Positions 35,247 through 43,287 of a stretch of 64,000 nt of DNA are shown one piece after another. The notes beneath the pieces are model-generated. The model was given only the letters and a program-made list of their open reading frames with translations. It had not been told where the DNA came from and did not search any database. The stretch is taken from NCBI GenBank assembly GCA_040385645.1, contig JAZKGZ010000015.1, forward strand, positions 1 to 64,000, in the 5' to 3' direction. How positions within the stretch are numbered: position 1 is the stretch's first letter; each line of letters begins with the position of its first letter. This stretch comes from JANXSS01 sp040385645. GTDB taxonomy: Bacteria > Pseudomonadota > Gammaproteobacteria > Burkholderiales > Burkholderiaceae_D. The position numbers were made by a program, and so were the translations under genes.

Positions 35247-35609
35247 ATGATTCGAACGCTGACGGTACTGCTGGTATTTCAGACAATAGGGGAGGGCTTG
35301 GTGTACGCATTGTCGCTTCCGGTACCTGGCCCTGTGATCGGCATGCTGCTGCTGTTCCTTTATTTGATGATAGACCGCCGCGCTGCGCCGGCGCTGGCAC
35401 CCACCGGGCTAGAGCTGCTGCGGCATCTGTCGCTGCTATTCGTTCCGGCTGGCGTCGGCATCATGGTGCATGCCCAACGCATCGGCGACGAATGGTTGCC
35501 AATCGCAGTCGCACTCGTGGCGAGCACCCTCGCATCCATTGCCGTTACCGCAGGCATCGTGCACCGACTGCAAAAGCGCAAAGCGCTCTCGGAAAACGAC
35601 AAGCCATGA
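35247..35609 (+). CDS. LrgA/CidA-family membrane protein
   Basis: A 120-residue protein with four hydrophobic helices and the family motif LPVPGPVIGMLLLF. The family was first viewed as holin-like, but LrgAB homologues transport small acids: plastid PLGG1 moves glycolate and glycerate, and Bacillus members move pyruvate. It starts 36 bases after glcF and overlaps lrgB by 4 bases, which suggests glycolate or a related acid as substrate. Confidence 0.85.
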   Translation: MIRTLTVLLVFQTIGEGLVYALSLPVPGPVIGMLLLFLYLMIDRRAAPALAPTGLELLRHLSLLFVPAGVGIMVHAQRIGDEWLPIAVALVASTLASIAVTAGIVHRLQKRKALSENDKP

Positions 35610-36331
35610 CGCCGCAAATCAGCGCCATATGGGTTTATCTGTCGGCTTCGCCACTGCTGGGGCTTACAGCAACCCTGCTGGCCTATCATTTGGCCTACAC
35701 GCTGTATGCGCGCTCCGGCTTTAATCCACTGGCCAATCCCGTAGCGATTTCCGTAGCAGTGCTGGTGCTTGTTTTATGGGGCACGAATACGCCGTATCAA
35801 GCGTATTTCGACGGTGCACAGTTCGTACACTTTCTACTTGGCCCAGCCACTGTCGCCCTGGCGATTCCGCTGTTTCAACAGATGGAGAAGTTGCGCCGCA
35901 ACTGGCTTGCTTTTCTGGTCGGCGCTTTGGCCGGCAGCACGACCGCAGTAGTTACCGCGATGGGCGTGGGCAGGTTACTGGGTGCGTCTCCGGCAACGCT
36001 GTTGTCGCTGGCGCCGAAATCGGTATCGACGCCGATTGCCATGGGCATCTCTGAAAAAATTGGTGGGTTGCCGTCGCTGACTGCAGTGTTGGTGATCGCA
36101 ACCGGCATTTTGGGCGCAATTTTGGCGCGCAGCGTATTGAACCTGATGAACGTCAGCGACCCTGGCACTCGTGGTTTCGCACTCGGCACCGCTGCGCACG
36201 GCATCGGTACTGCGCGAGCGTTTCAAGTCAGCGAAGAAGCGGGTGCCTTTGCCGGACTGGCGATGGGCATATCCGGCGTGCTGACGGCATTGTTGTTGCC
36301 ATTGGCGTTGAAGCTACTCGGCTATTTTTAA
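35606..36331 (+). CDS. lrgB: LrgB-family membrane protein
   Basis: A 241-residue protein with about six or seven helices and the conserved LAPKSVSTPIAMGIS and GFALGTAAHGIGTARAF segments. Partner of the preceding LrgA-like protein; together they form the two-gene transporter that in plants is fused as PLGG1. Start overlaps the lrgA-type stop (ATGA). Followed by a strong terminator. A mutated fragment of this gene's 3' end occurs again at 38.4-38.5 kb. Confidence 0.9.
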   Translation: MTPQISAIWVYLSASPLLGLTATLLAYHLAYTLYARSGFNPLANPVAISVAVLVLVLWGTNTPYQAYFDGAQFVHFLLGPATVALAIPLFQQMEKLRRNWLAFLVGALAGSTTAVVTAMGVGRLLGASPATLLSLAPKSVSTPIAMGISEKIGGLPSLTAVLVIATGILGAILARSVLNLMNVSDPGTRGFALGTAAHGIGTARAFQVSEEAGAFAGLAMGISGVLTALLLPLALKLLGYF

Positions 36332-36360
36332 ATTCGCTTATCAAAAATATGTCTTCCGAT

Positions 36361-36387
36361 AAAAAACCGCGGTCACCGCGGTTTTTT
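36361..36387. terminator. Bidirectional intrinsic terminator after lrgB
   Basis: AAAAAACCGCGG, a three-base loop and CCGCGGTTTTTT form a perfect 12-base stem with an A tract on one side and a T tract on the other, placed between lrgB and the convergent small secreted gene. It can end transcripts from both sides. A mutated version stands at 38563-38592. Confidence 0.92.
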
Positions 36388-36443
36388 ATCGTTCATCAGT
36401 AACGCCTGGCTGCAAGACTAGCCCAGCCAGGCGTCAAATCACA

Positions 36444-36800
36444 TTACTTCTTATCGCTTGCAACCTTCGCACTGGCTTCGACTTGTGCCTCAGCGACGTC
36501 TTTCTTCGCTGCAAGAATTTTCTTGTTGGCTTTTGCTTCAGCGTGAGTTTTGGTCTTGTACGCCTTGGCATCGGCCTTGGTTTGTGTCACGGCAGCGTCG
36601 GCGATCGCTTTATCGATTTTCTCCGTCGCTTTAATTTCAGCCTTTTCGACGTTTGCCGCAGCTTTCACATCGGCCTTGGTCGCAGGCGCAGTTCCTTGTG
36701 CAGTCGTCGTCGTGGTAACAGGCGCTTGCAGAGCAGGAGCTTGAGCAACGGCAACGCTGGCAAACAGGGCGGCGGCGAGTAAGACGGTCAGGTTTTTCAT
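36444..36800 (-). CDS. Small Ala/Lys-rich exported protein (copy 1)
   Basis: A 118-residue protein with a cleavable signal peptide (residues 1-19, ending VAVAQA) and a mature part made almost wholly of Ala, Lys, Glu, Thr and Asp, predicted to be a long helix. Its core from ATKADVKAAANVEKAEIK onward is nearly identical to copy 2 at 38.6-39.0 kb. No family recognised; composition suggests a periplasmic, envelope- or nucleic-acid-binding protein. Convergent with lrgB across a shared terminator. Confidence 0.75.
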   Translation of the reverse strand: MKNLTVLLAAALFASVAVAQAPALQAPVTTTTTAQGTAPATKADVKAAANVEKAEIKATEKIDKAIADAAVTQTKADAKAYKTKTHAEAKANKKILAAKKDVAEAQVEASAKVASDKK

Positions 36801-37028
36801 TTATGCACCTTAGTAGTTGATGAAAAAGAACAAAAAAGTACAAGCAATTAATATTTACGGTAATCCCTGGCCGGTAACGCAAAGAGTCGGCAGTGTGCTG
36901 ACGAGGTAGTGTTGCTAAGTGTAAATGGTCAGAAAAGCTAGTTAAAAACACCCACGAACGGCCTTTTATAGATAATTATATTTCGTATTATAATTTATAA
37001 AATCAAATATAAATCAGCATAAAGCGCT

Positions 37029-38177
37029 ATGACAACAGCTATGCCGTTCAACCACACGCGTCCGCATCTCGCAGACCAGTATTGTGAAGCGTTGCAGGGG
37101 TTGAGCATCGTCGACGTACGATCCGGCCTATTCTTGGCCGCTCCGCGGCGTACAGGTAAAAGCACTTTTTTGCGTGCTGACTTGTTGCCGGCTTTTTCAA
37201 AGCGCGGCTGGGTCAGTGTTTATGTAGATTTGTGGACGGACAATTCCGCCGATCCGGCCCGCCTTATTGCGGGAGCGATAAAGAGCGTTTTAGCGCAGTA
37301 TGCAGGCATCATTGCCAGATTAGCCAAGAGCTCTGGCATCGAAAAAGTGAATGTGTTTGGTGCGTTGAGTTTAAATGTAAATGCACTCGATTTACCTGCG
37401 AACGTCACGCTGGCCGATGCGCTCGAAGCATTGTATGTAGCAGCGAAAAAGCCGGTCGTCATCGTCATCGACGAAGCACAACATGCGTTTTCAACGCAGC
37501 AGGGCATCGACGCCATGTTCGCCCTTAAAGCAGCTCGGGATCATTTGAATCAGGGTGGGGATCAGCCTCAAAAGCTCTTTCTGGTTTTTACCGGGTCGAA
37601 TCAAGACAAGCTTTCTCGACTGGTGCAGAAAAAAACCCAGCCGTTCTTCGGCTGCGACATCACAAAATTTCCGCTGTTGGGTAAAGGATTTTCGGACGCT
37701 TATACCGCTCATATCAATACCCGGCTGGCAGCAGATAATCAATTCACCGAAGAAGCGATCTGGGGGGCGTTTCAACTAGTCGGACAGCGTCCTGAGAAAC
37801 TACGCACCCTGATCGGCAGGATAGCGTTGGATCAAGGCGCTCGAACGCTGTCTGAAAGCCTGCGATCTGGCGCTGAAGATTTGCGTACCGAAATATGGCA
37901 AGAGATGGAAAGCGAATTCAATGCATTGACATCGACCCAGCGCGCGGTGTTGGTTCGAATCATCGATCAGGGGGCGAAGTACGAACCTTTCACTGCCGAT
38001 TCGCTCGCTGCCTACTCGGTCTTTGCCGGAAAACCTCTTAAAGCCAGCGATGCGCAAGCGGCGCTGGAATCTTTGCGTAAAGCAGGCCTGGTATGGAAGG
38101 CTTTTCAAGGCGACTACGCTTTGGAGGATGAAAACATGGCGGTTTGGTACAGTACCCAGGCAAACAAGCCTGCTTAA
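37029..38177 (+). CDS. AAA-type ATPase of unknown role
   Basis: A 382-residue P-loop ATPase. Walker A is APRRTGKST (about residue 43), Walker B VVIVIDEAQH (about 145), and FLVFTGSNQDKL is a plausible sensor 1. The C-terminal 120 residues look like a winged-helix region (LTSTQRAVLVRII...ALESLRKAGLVWK). This layout is shared with archaeal-type and STAND-like ATPases in mobile loci. ATG 37029 is used; ATG 37041 is possible. Its upstream region (36960-37020) is very AT-rich and holds TATAAT. It stands alone between the two copies of a duplicated segment and may be an acquired gene. Confidence 0.8.
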   Translation: MTTAMPFNHTRPHLADQYCEALQGLSIVDVRSGLFLAAPRRTGKSTFLRADLLPAFSKRGWVSVYVDLWTDNSADPARLIAGAIKSVLAQYAGIIARLAKSSGIEKVNVFGALSLNVNALDLPANVTLADALEALYVAAKKPVVIVIDEAQHAFSTQQGIDAMFALKAARDHLNQGGDQPQKLFLVFTGSNQDKLSRLVQKKTQPFFGCDITKFPLLGKGFSDAYTAHINTRLAADNQFTEEAIWGAFQLVGQRPEKLRTLIGRIALDQGARTLSESLRSGAEDLRTEIWQEMESEFNALTSTQRAVLVRIIDQGAKYEPFTADSLAAYSVFAGKPLKASDAQAALESLRKAGLVWKAFQGDYALEDENMAVWYSTQANKPA

Positions 38178-38233
38178 AATACTGGCAAAAATGAAGATAA
38201 GATTGCCAGAGTTTGACTATTTTTTCAAAAGTG

Positions 38234-38440
38234 CCTCGATATCGCCGACCATATCTTCTGGCTTCGTGGTGGGCACATACCGCTTCAAACAGTGCCGTCC
38301 GGCTTGACTAGGAACTTGGTGAAATTCCACTTGATGGCTTCGGTAGCCAGTACACCAGGAGCCGCATGCTTCAAGCGTTTGAACAGCGGGTCGGCGCTGT
38401 CGCCATTAACATCGACCTTGTCGAACATCTGTAAGCTGAC
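38234..38440 (-). pseudogene. Glutathione peroxidase fragment
   Basis: A 207-base stretch aligns without gaps to 41621-41827 of the intact gpx gene, equal to about residues 88-156. It retains FDKVDVNGDSADPLFKRLK and EAIKWNFTKFLVKPDGTV, but the start, the active-site cysteine region and the true stop are missing. It ends at AAGCTGAC, where an lrgB fragment on the other strand begins at once. Not functional. Confidence 0.88.
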
Positions 38441-38534
38441 CGGCATTCCGGGCGCAGTATTAGCGCGGAGCGTGTTGAACCTGATAAATGTTAGCGACCC
38501 TGGCACGCGCGGTTTTGCACTCGGCTATTTTTAA
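38439..38534 (+). pseudogene. LrgB C-terminal fragment with internal deletion
   Basis: Reads TGIPGAVLARSVLNLINVSD then PGTRGFALGYF and stop, matching lrgB residues 166-194 fused to its last residues. The source lrgB has ACTCGGC at 36181-36187 and 36316-36322; the copy has one ACTCGGC (38519-38525), so 135 bases (45 codons) were lost between the heptamers. The fragment lacks any start and abuts the gpx fragment. Confidence 0.88.
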
Positions 38535-38562
38535 ATTTGCTTTTCAAACATGTGCCTCCCAA

Positions 38563-38592
38563 TAGAAAACCGCGAATCATCGCGGTTTTCTA
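38563..38592. terminator. Duplicated terminator hairpin
   Basis: TAGAAAACCGCGA and TCGCGGTTTTCTA form a 13-base perfect stem with a four-base loop. Although the sequence has drifted from the first copy (36361-36387), compensating changes keep the stem perfect, which argues that it is under selection. It lies 3' of the small secreted gene, copy 2. Confidence 0.82.
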
Positions 38593-38647
38593 CTGTTGAC
38601 CAGTGACGCCTGCTTGCAAGACTAGCCTGGCCGGGCATCAAGTCACC

Positions 38648-38995
38648 TTACTTCTTATCGCTTGCAACCTTCGCGCTGGCTTCGATTTGAGCGTCAGCGA
38701 CATCTTTCTTCGCTGCAAGAATCTTCTTGTTGGCTTTTGCTTCGGCTTGAGTTTTGGCCTTGTAAGCTTTGGCATCTGCCTTGGTTTGTGTCACGGCAGC
38801 GTCGGCAACGGCTTTATCGATTTTCTCGGTGGCTTTAATTTCTGCCTTTTCGACGTTCGCTGCAGCTTTCACATCTGCCTTGGTTGCAGGTGTGGTAACG
38901 GTTCCCTGCGTCGTAGTGGTTGTTGCAACAGGTGCTTGAGCAAAAGCAACGCCAGTAAACAGAGTCGTGACAATCAATGCGGTCAGTTTTTTCAT
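38648..38995 (-). CDS. Small Ala/Lys-rich exported protein (copy 2)
   Basis: A 115-residue paralogue of the protein at 36.4-36.8 kb. Signal peptide at residues 1-19 (ending VAFAQA), then a short Thr-rich linker and the same Ala/Lys/Glu helix, differing at only a few positions after residue 36. The linker and signal peptide differ more. Both copies are intact, so both are probably made. Function unknown. Confidence 0.75.
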   Translation of the reverse strand: MKKLTALIVTTLFTGVAFAQAPVATTTTTQGTVTTPATKADVKAAANVEKAEIKATEKIDKAVADAAVTQTKADAKAYKAKTQAEAKANKKILAAKKDVADAQIEASAKVASDKK

Positions 38996-39356
38996 TTTTA
39001 AACCTCAGTAGTTGATGGAAAAGAACAAAGAATAAATATTTCCAGTTCTGTACTAGTAACGCGAACGCATTGCGCTGCGTTGACTAGGCAGTGTTACCAA
39101 AGGTAAACGCTCAAGAGAAACAAAGTAGAAATGTCAGGTGCGTACAAAAATGGAGGCTTACCGCCAAATAGCCGACACTGCAGTGGCGCACACACCACAT
39201 GTAAAAACTCCATCCGATTGCGTCGTTTATTTCCCAATTTCCGATCGCATTTCGCTAAAAAACGGACGAAAATACTTTCCATGAAGAAATTGAGGATATT
39301 ATCGTCACTTGCCGGTTCCTTTGAAACGGCCCGTGCAACTCTAATAGGAGCAATAA
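38996..39356. other. Intergenic region before the Cache/chemoreceptor pair
   Basis: 361 bases. The left 115 belong to the duplicated segment and hold the leader of secreted copy 2. The remainder carries no gene I can support; AGGAG at 39346-39350, 6 bases from ATG 39357, sets the next start. Confidence 0.6.
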
Positions 39357-39830
39357 ATGCAGCAGACCCTCACTCGTAAGCTGGTAGTCGCGACCGTTGT
39401 CTCAGCATTAATCGGTGTCGCAAATGGCGCTTGGGCGGCCGAAAATGCAGTCGCTAAAGATGCCGAAGCCATGGTGAAAAAAGGTGTCGCTTTTATTAAG
39501 GCAAATGGCAAGGATAAAGGTTACGCAGAAATTACTAGTAAAGAAAGTCAGTTTAAAGACCGTGATCTTTACCTGGTTGTCTATGGTCTCGATGGCAAGG
39601 TATGGGCTCATGGCGCGAATGAAAAAATGGTCGGCCGCGATCTGATCGATCTAAAAGATGTCGACGGTAAAGAATTTGTGAGAGAGCGCGTCACTATGGG
39701 AAAAGCCAAACCAAATTTCTGGCAGGACTACAAATTCACGAATCCCACCACGAAAAAGATCGAGCCGAAGTCGATGTACTGCGAGCGCCTTGATGAAACC
39801 GTGGTTTGCGGCGGTATCTACAAATCGTAA
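39357..39830 (+). CDS. Periplasmic single-Cache-domain protein
   Basis: A 157-residue protein with a signal peptide (to about residue 28, GAWAAE) and a single Cache domain: AKDAEAMVKKGVAFIKANGK, DLYLVVYGLDGKVWAHGANE, GRDLIDLKDVDGKEFVRERV, and PKSMYCERLDETVVCGGIYK. This fold binds small ligands in chemoreceptors and kinases. Here it is free-standing, 62 bases upstream of a chemoreceptor gene, so it may be a ligand-binding partner for it. Ligand unknown. Confidence 0.86.
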   Translation: MQQTLTRKLVVATVVSALIGVANGAWAAENAVAKDAEAMVKKGVAFIKANGKDKGYAEITSKESQFKDRDLYLVVYGLDGKVWAHGANEKMVGRDLIDLKDVDGKEFVRERVTMGKAKPNFWQDYKFTNPTTKKIEPKSMYCERLDETVVCGGIYKS

Positions 39831-39892
39831 TTGCCAAGCTTTGACAAATATTGCCACGCGGTGCAATCCAGGCTAGATAAAGGAACGAGCAA

Positions 39893-41458
39893 ATGAAAGT
39901 CTGGCACAAGATTCTTGTAGGGCCCACCGTGGCAATTGTCTTTCTAATTATTTTTAAAATTACGGCATTCAGCACGCTTTCCCAGCAACACGCGACGCTC
40001 ACCGACATGTTTACTATGCGGCTTGGGAATTATCAAGTTGTCGCGGAGTCCGCCAATGCAATAGCCGACGTGCACTCCAATGTATATCGGCTGTTAACCT
40101 GGCTTGGTAATCTCAAGCAAGACAAGATCGTGCAGATTGCCAAAGAACAAAGCACTGCGATCGACAGCGTCATGAAAAAAATTGCTGGGTTCGAAGCTAG
40201 ATCCGGTTTGGCTCCTGAAGAGCAGAAGATTGCACGATCGATCCTAACAAAACTTACAAAATATAAAAGCAGCGTCGATACGGCAATCGATTTGAGCACA
40301 ATCGATATCAACACTGGAATGAGTGCGATGCAAACAGCCGATGACGTATTTCGAGGGCTGAGTACAGATTTCAAGGCACTTGTAGAAGTCGAAAAGAAAA
40401 TAGCACAGATTAGTTACAACGATGCCAGCGCAAGGTTTTCTAAGGTGGGAATTATCTTGCTTGTCATTTTTGTCATGGCGCTGCTAATTTCAATTGCGAT
40501 TTCATTTTTTATGAGCAGCATGATCGTCAAACCGCTTAATGCAGCAATATCTAGTGCCGGGCGCATTGCCGCTGGAGACTTAAATACTGAGATTTTCGTT
40601 CCAAATCGTAGGGATGAAACCGGTCTATTAATGCAAGCTTTAAGAGACATGAGCGGCAGCCTTAAACGCATCGTAGGCGAAGTTCGTACTGGCTCTGATG
40701 CCATTGCGATTTCTTCTAATGACCTCGCGGCAGGCAACCTCGATTTGTCATCCCGCACAGAGCAGCAGGCAAATTCACTGGGAAAAACTGCAGTCTCGAT
40801 GCACGAGCTAACTGCCACCGTGAAGCAAAATGTTGACAATGCTAAGCGGGCCAATCAGCTCGCGGCTTCTGCATCGGAAGTAGCCGTTGAAGGTGGCAAA
40901 GTGGTGGTGCGCGTGGTCAACACCATGGATTCGATCAACGCCTCTGCACGGAAAATCGTCGATATCATCGCTGTCATCGATGGCATTGCTTTTCAGACGA
41001 ATATTCTTGCGCTCAATGCCGCAGTGGAGGCTGCACGCGCAGGTGAACAGGGCCGAGGATTTGCCGTAGTAGCCACAGAGGTGCGCGGCCTTGCCCATCG
41101 CTCAGCGCTAGCGGCAAAAGAAATCAAGATGCTAATCGGCGATTCAGTAGAAAAAGTAGGAATCGGCAGCAAGCTCGCCAGCGAGGCAGGCATCACGATG
41201 GACGATATTGTTGCCAGCGTTAAAAGCGTCACCGGCATCATGAGTGAGATCGTCGCGGCCAGCCAAGAACAAAGCGATGGGATCGAGCGCGTTAACGAGG
41301 CAATTACGCAAATGGATCAAGTAACGCAACAAAATGCAGTCTTAGTTGGAGAAGCTGGCTCAGCGGCAGAATCGCTTCAAAACCAGGCAATTCACTTGTC
41401 GAACCAGGTCGCATTTTTTAGACTTGATGCCGGCACAGCTGAGACAGCGCGTCATTGA
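39893..41458 (+). CDS. Methyl-accepting chemotaxis protein
   Basis: A 521-residue receptor: TM helix at about 8-28, a helical periplasmic domain of the four-helix-bundle type to about 185, a second TM (about 185-208), HAMP, and the signalling domain with the hairpin tip DGIAFQTNILALNAAVEAAR and GRGFAVVATEVRGLAHRSA. The C-terminus lacks the NWETF pentapeptide, so CheR/CheB tethering of the E. coli kind is not expected. Probably cotranscribed with the Cache protein gene. Confidence 0.93.
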   Translation: MKVWHKILVGPTVAIVFLIIFKITAFSTLSQQHATLTDMFTMRLGNYQVVAESANAIADVHSNVYRLLTWLGNLKQDKIVQIAKEQSTAIDSVMKKIAGFEARSGLAPEEQKIARSILTKLTKYKSSVDTAIDLSTIDINTGMSAMQTADDVFRGLSTDFKALVEVEKKIAQISYNDASARFSKVGIILLVIFVMALLISIAISFFMSSMIVKPLNAAISSAGRIAAGDLNTEIFVPNRRDETGLLMQALRDMSGSLKRIVGEVRTGSDAIAISSNDLAAGNLDLSSRTEQQANSLGKTAVSMHELTATVKQNVDNAKRANQLAASASEVAVEGGKVVVRVVNTMDSINASARKIVDIIAVIDGIAFQTNILALNAAVEAARAGEQGRGFAVVATEVRGLAHRSALAAKEIKMLIGDSVEKVGIGSKLASEAGITMDDIVASVKSVTGIMSEIVAASQEQSDGIERVNEAITQMDQVTQQNAVLVGEAGSAAESLQNQAIHLSNQVAFFRLDAGTAETARH

Positions 41459-41599
41459 TTTTTTGTCCAACCGCGGGTGTACTGGAGGCGTTTGGCATGT
41501 TGTTTCGCCATTGTGTCAATGCGATAGCCACCTTGGCTAGCACTTACTTCGTAGCGATGAAATCTAGTTGGTTTAATCAGGCCAATCTATAGCACCGCT

Positions 41600-42088
41600 T
41601 CACGCCGACGGCAACAACGTCTCGATATCGCCAACGATATCTTCCGGCTTGGTGGTAGGCGCGTAACGCTTCCAAACAGTGCCGTCCGGCTTGACCAGAA
41701 ACTTGGTGAAATTCCATTTGATGGCTTCGGTGCCCATGACACCGGGTGCGGCTTGCTTCAAATGCTTGAACAGCGGGTCGGCTGCATTGCCGTTGACGTC
41801 GATCTTTTCGAACATCGGGAAGCTGACGCCATAATTTTTTTCGCAAAACGCGCCAATCTCCTCGGCGCCGCCCGGTTCTTGCGCGCCGAACTGGTTGCAT
41901 GGAAAACCGAGCACCACAACGCCGCGGTCCTTGAACTGCTGATACACCGATTCGAGGCCCTTGTATTGCGGCGTGAAGCCGCATTTGCTGGCGGTATTGA
42001 CAATGAGCAGTATTTTGCCGCGATAGTCGCTGAGGTCGACGTTGCTGCCGCCGAGAGATTTGTTTTGAAAATCGAATACGGTCGACAT
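41600..42088 (-). CDS. gpx: Glutathione peroxidase-family protein
   Basis: A 162-residue thioredoxin-fold peroxidase. The peroxidatic Cys lies in NTASKCGFTPQY (about residue 37), with Gln in the FPCNQFG loop and WNFTKFLV completing the catalytic site. Cys rather than selenocysteine, and the second Cys in FPCNQ, suggest thioredoxin- or glutathione-dependent reduction of peroxides. Likely in one transcript downstream of pilU. A 207-base piece of it recurs as a pseudogene at 38.2-38.4 kb. Confidence 0.95.
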   Translation of the reverse strand: MSTVFDFQNKSLGGSNVDLSDYRGKILLIVNTASKCGFTPQYKGLESVYQQFKDRGVVVLGFPCNQFGAQEPGGAEEIGAFCEKNYGVSFPMFEKIDVNGNAADPLFKHLKQAAPGVMGTEAIKWNFTKFLVKPDGTVWKRYAPTTKPEDIVGDIETLLPSA

Positions 42089-42121
42089 GCGGCAAGGCTC
42101 CAGGAAAAATTTACATACTCG

Positions 42122-43258
42122 TCAGACGATGCCGAGATGCTCGTTGCCCTGATTGTGATCGCGGTTGTTGGCATCTTTGCTGCGCAGCTTGATAGCCAGG
42201 CGCAGGTCGTTGATGGAATCGGCATTGCGCAGGGCTTCTTCGTACGAAATCTTGTCGGCTTCGTACAAGTCGAATAATGCCTGATCGAAGGTCTGCATGC
42301 CTAGTTCCCGCGATTTTTTCATGATTTCTTTGATTTCATGCACATCGCCCTTGAAGATTAAGTCTGAAATCAGCGGCGAATTGAGCAACACTTCCACCGC
42401 TACGCAGCGGCCTTTGGTGTCGCGCAATGGCACCAGCCGCTGGGAAACCATCGCCTTGAGATTCAACGAGAGATCCATTAGCAATTGCTGGCGGCGTTCT
42501 TCGGGGAAGAAATTGATGATCCGGTCGAGCGCCTGGTTGGCGCTGTTCGCATGCAGGGTTGCCAGGCAAAGATGGCCGGTTTCGGCAAAGGCGATCGCGT
42601 AATCCATGGTTTCGCGGTCGCGGATTTCACCGATCTGAATAACGTCCGGTGCCTGGCGCAGGGTATTGCGCAGCGCCGTGCCCCAGTCTTCGGTATCGAC
42701 GCCGATGTCGCGCTGGGTGACGATGCAGTTACGGTGCGGATGGATGTATTCCACCGGGTCTTCCACCGTGATGATGTGGCCAAAACTGTTTTCGTTACGA
42801 AAGCCGACCATTGCCGCCAGCGTGGTCGATTTGCCGGAGCCGGTGGCACCGACCATGATCACCAGACCGCGTGTTGTCATCGCCACTTCACGCAATATCT
42901 CCGGCACGCCCAGGTCTTCGATTTTTGGGATTTTGGTGGTGATGGTTCGCAGCACCATGCCGACCTTGCCCTGCTGCACGAATGCCGATACCCGGAAGCG
43001 GCCGAGGTCGCCCGGGCTGATGGCGAAATTACACTCTTTCTTCGCTTCGAATTCTGCCGATTGCTTGTCGTTCATCACAGCGCGCACGAGTTCGAGAGTA
43101 TGTGCAGACGTCAGCGGCTGATTCGATACCGGCGTCACCCGGCCGTCGATCTTGAATGCCGGTGGAAAATCGGTCGTGATGAACAGATCGGAGCCGTTTT
43201 TGCTCACCATCAGACGCAGCAGATCATGCATGAATTTCGTTGCTTGTTCACGTTCCAT
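42122..43258 (-). CDS. pilU: Type IV pilus retraction ATPase PilU
   Basis: A 378-residue secretion ATPase, the accessory retraction motor of type IV pili. Walker A is GATGSGKSTTLAAM (about residue 135), Walker B IQIGEIRDRETMDYA, and the His box GHLCLATLHANSANQ. It lacks the AIRNLIRE motif of PilT, which separates the two. Begins 29 bases after pilT. Confidence 0.95.
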   Translation of the reverse strand: MEREQATKFMHDLLRLMVSKNGSDLFITTDFPPAFKIDGRVTPVSNQPLTSAHTLELVRAVMNDKQSAEFEAKKECNFAISPGDLGRFRVSAFVQQGKVGMVLRTITTKIPKIEDLGVPEILREVAMTTRGLVIMVGATGSGKSTTLAAMVGFRNENSFGHIITVEDPVEYIHPHRNCIVTQRDIGVDTEDWGTALRNTLRQAPDVIQIGEIRDRETMDYAIAFAETGHLCLATLHANSANQALDRIINFFPEERRQQLLMDLSLNLKAMVSQRLVPLRDTKGRCVAVEVLLNSPLISDLIFKGDVHEIKEIMKKSRELGMQTFDQALFDLYEADKISYEEALRNADSINDLRLAIKLRSKDANNRDHNQGNEHLGIV

Positions 43259-43287
43259 TGTTCATCCTTGCCTGCATGTAAGTTGAA

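Larger units (their letters stand above)
36101..36945. repeat. Ancestral copy of duplicated segment (lrgB tail, terminator, secreted gene, its leader)
   Basis: The 3' part of lrgB, the terminator hairpin, the small Ala/Lys-rich gene and about 145 bases of its upstream region recur in the same order and orientation at 38439-39110. Likeness runs beyond the coding regions (for example GTAGTTGATG near the start codons and AGGYAGTGTTRCYAA farther up), so this is a DNA-level duplication that has since diverged. The copies flank the AAA ATPase. Confidence 0.8.
38439..39110. repeat. Second copy of duplicated segment
   Basis: Contains the deleted lrgB tail, the mutated terminator (38563-38592), the second small secreted gene and its leader, in the same order as 36101-36945. 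Differences are spread through coding and non-coding parts, which indicates an old duplication. Confidence 0.8.
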
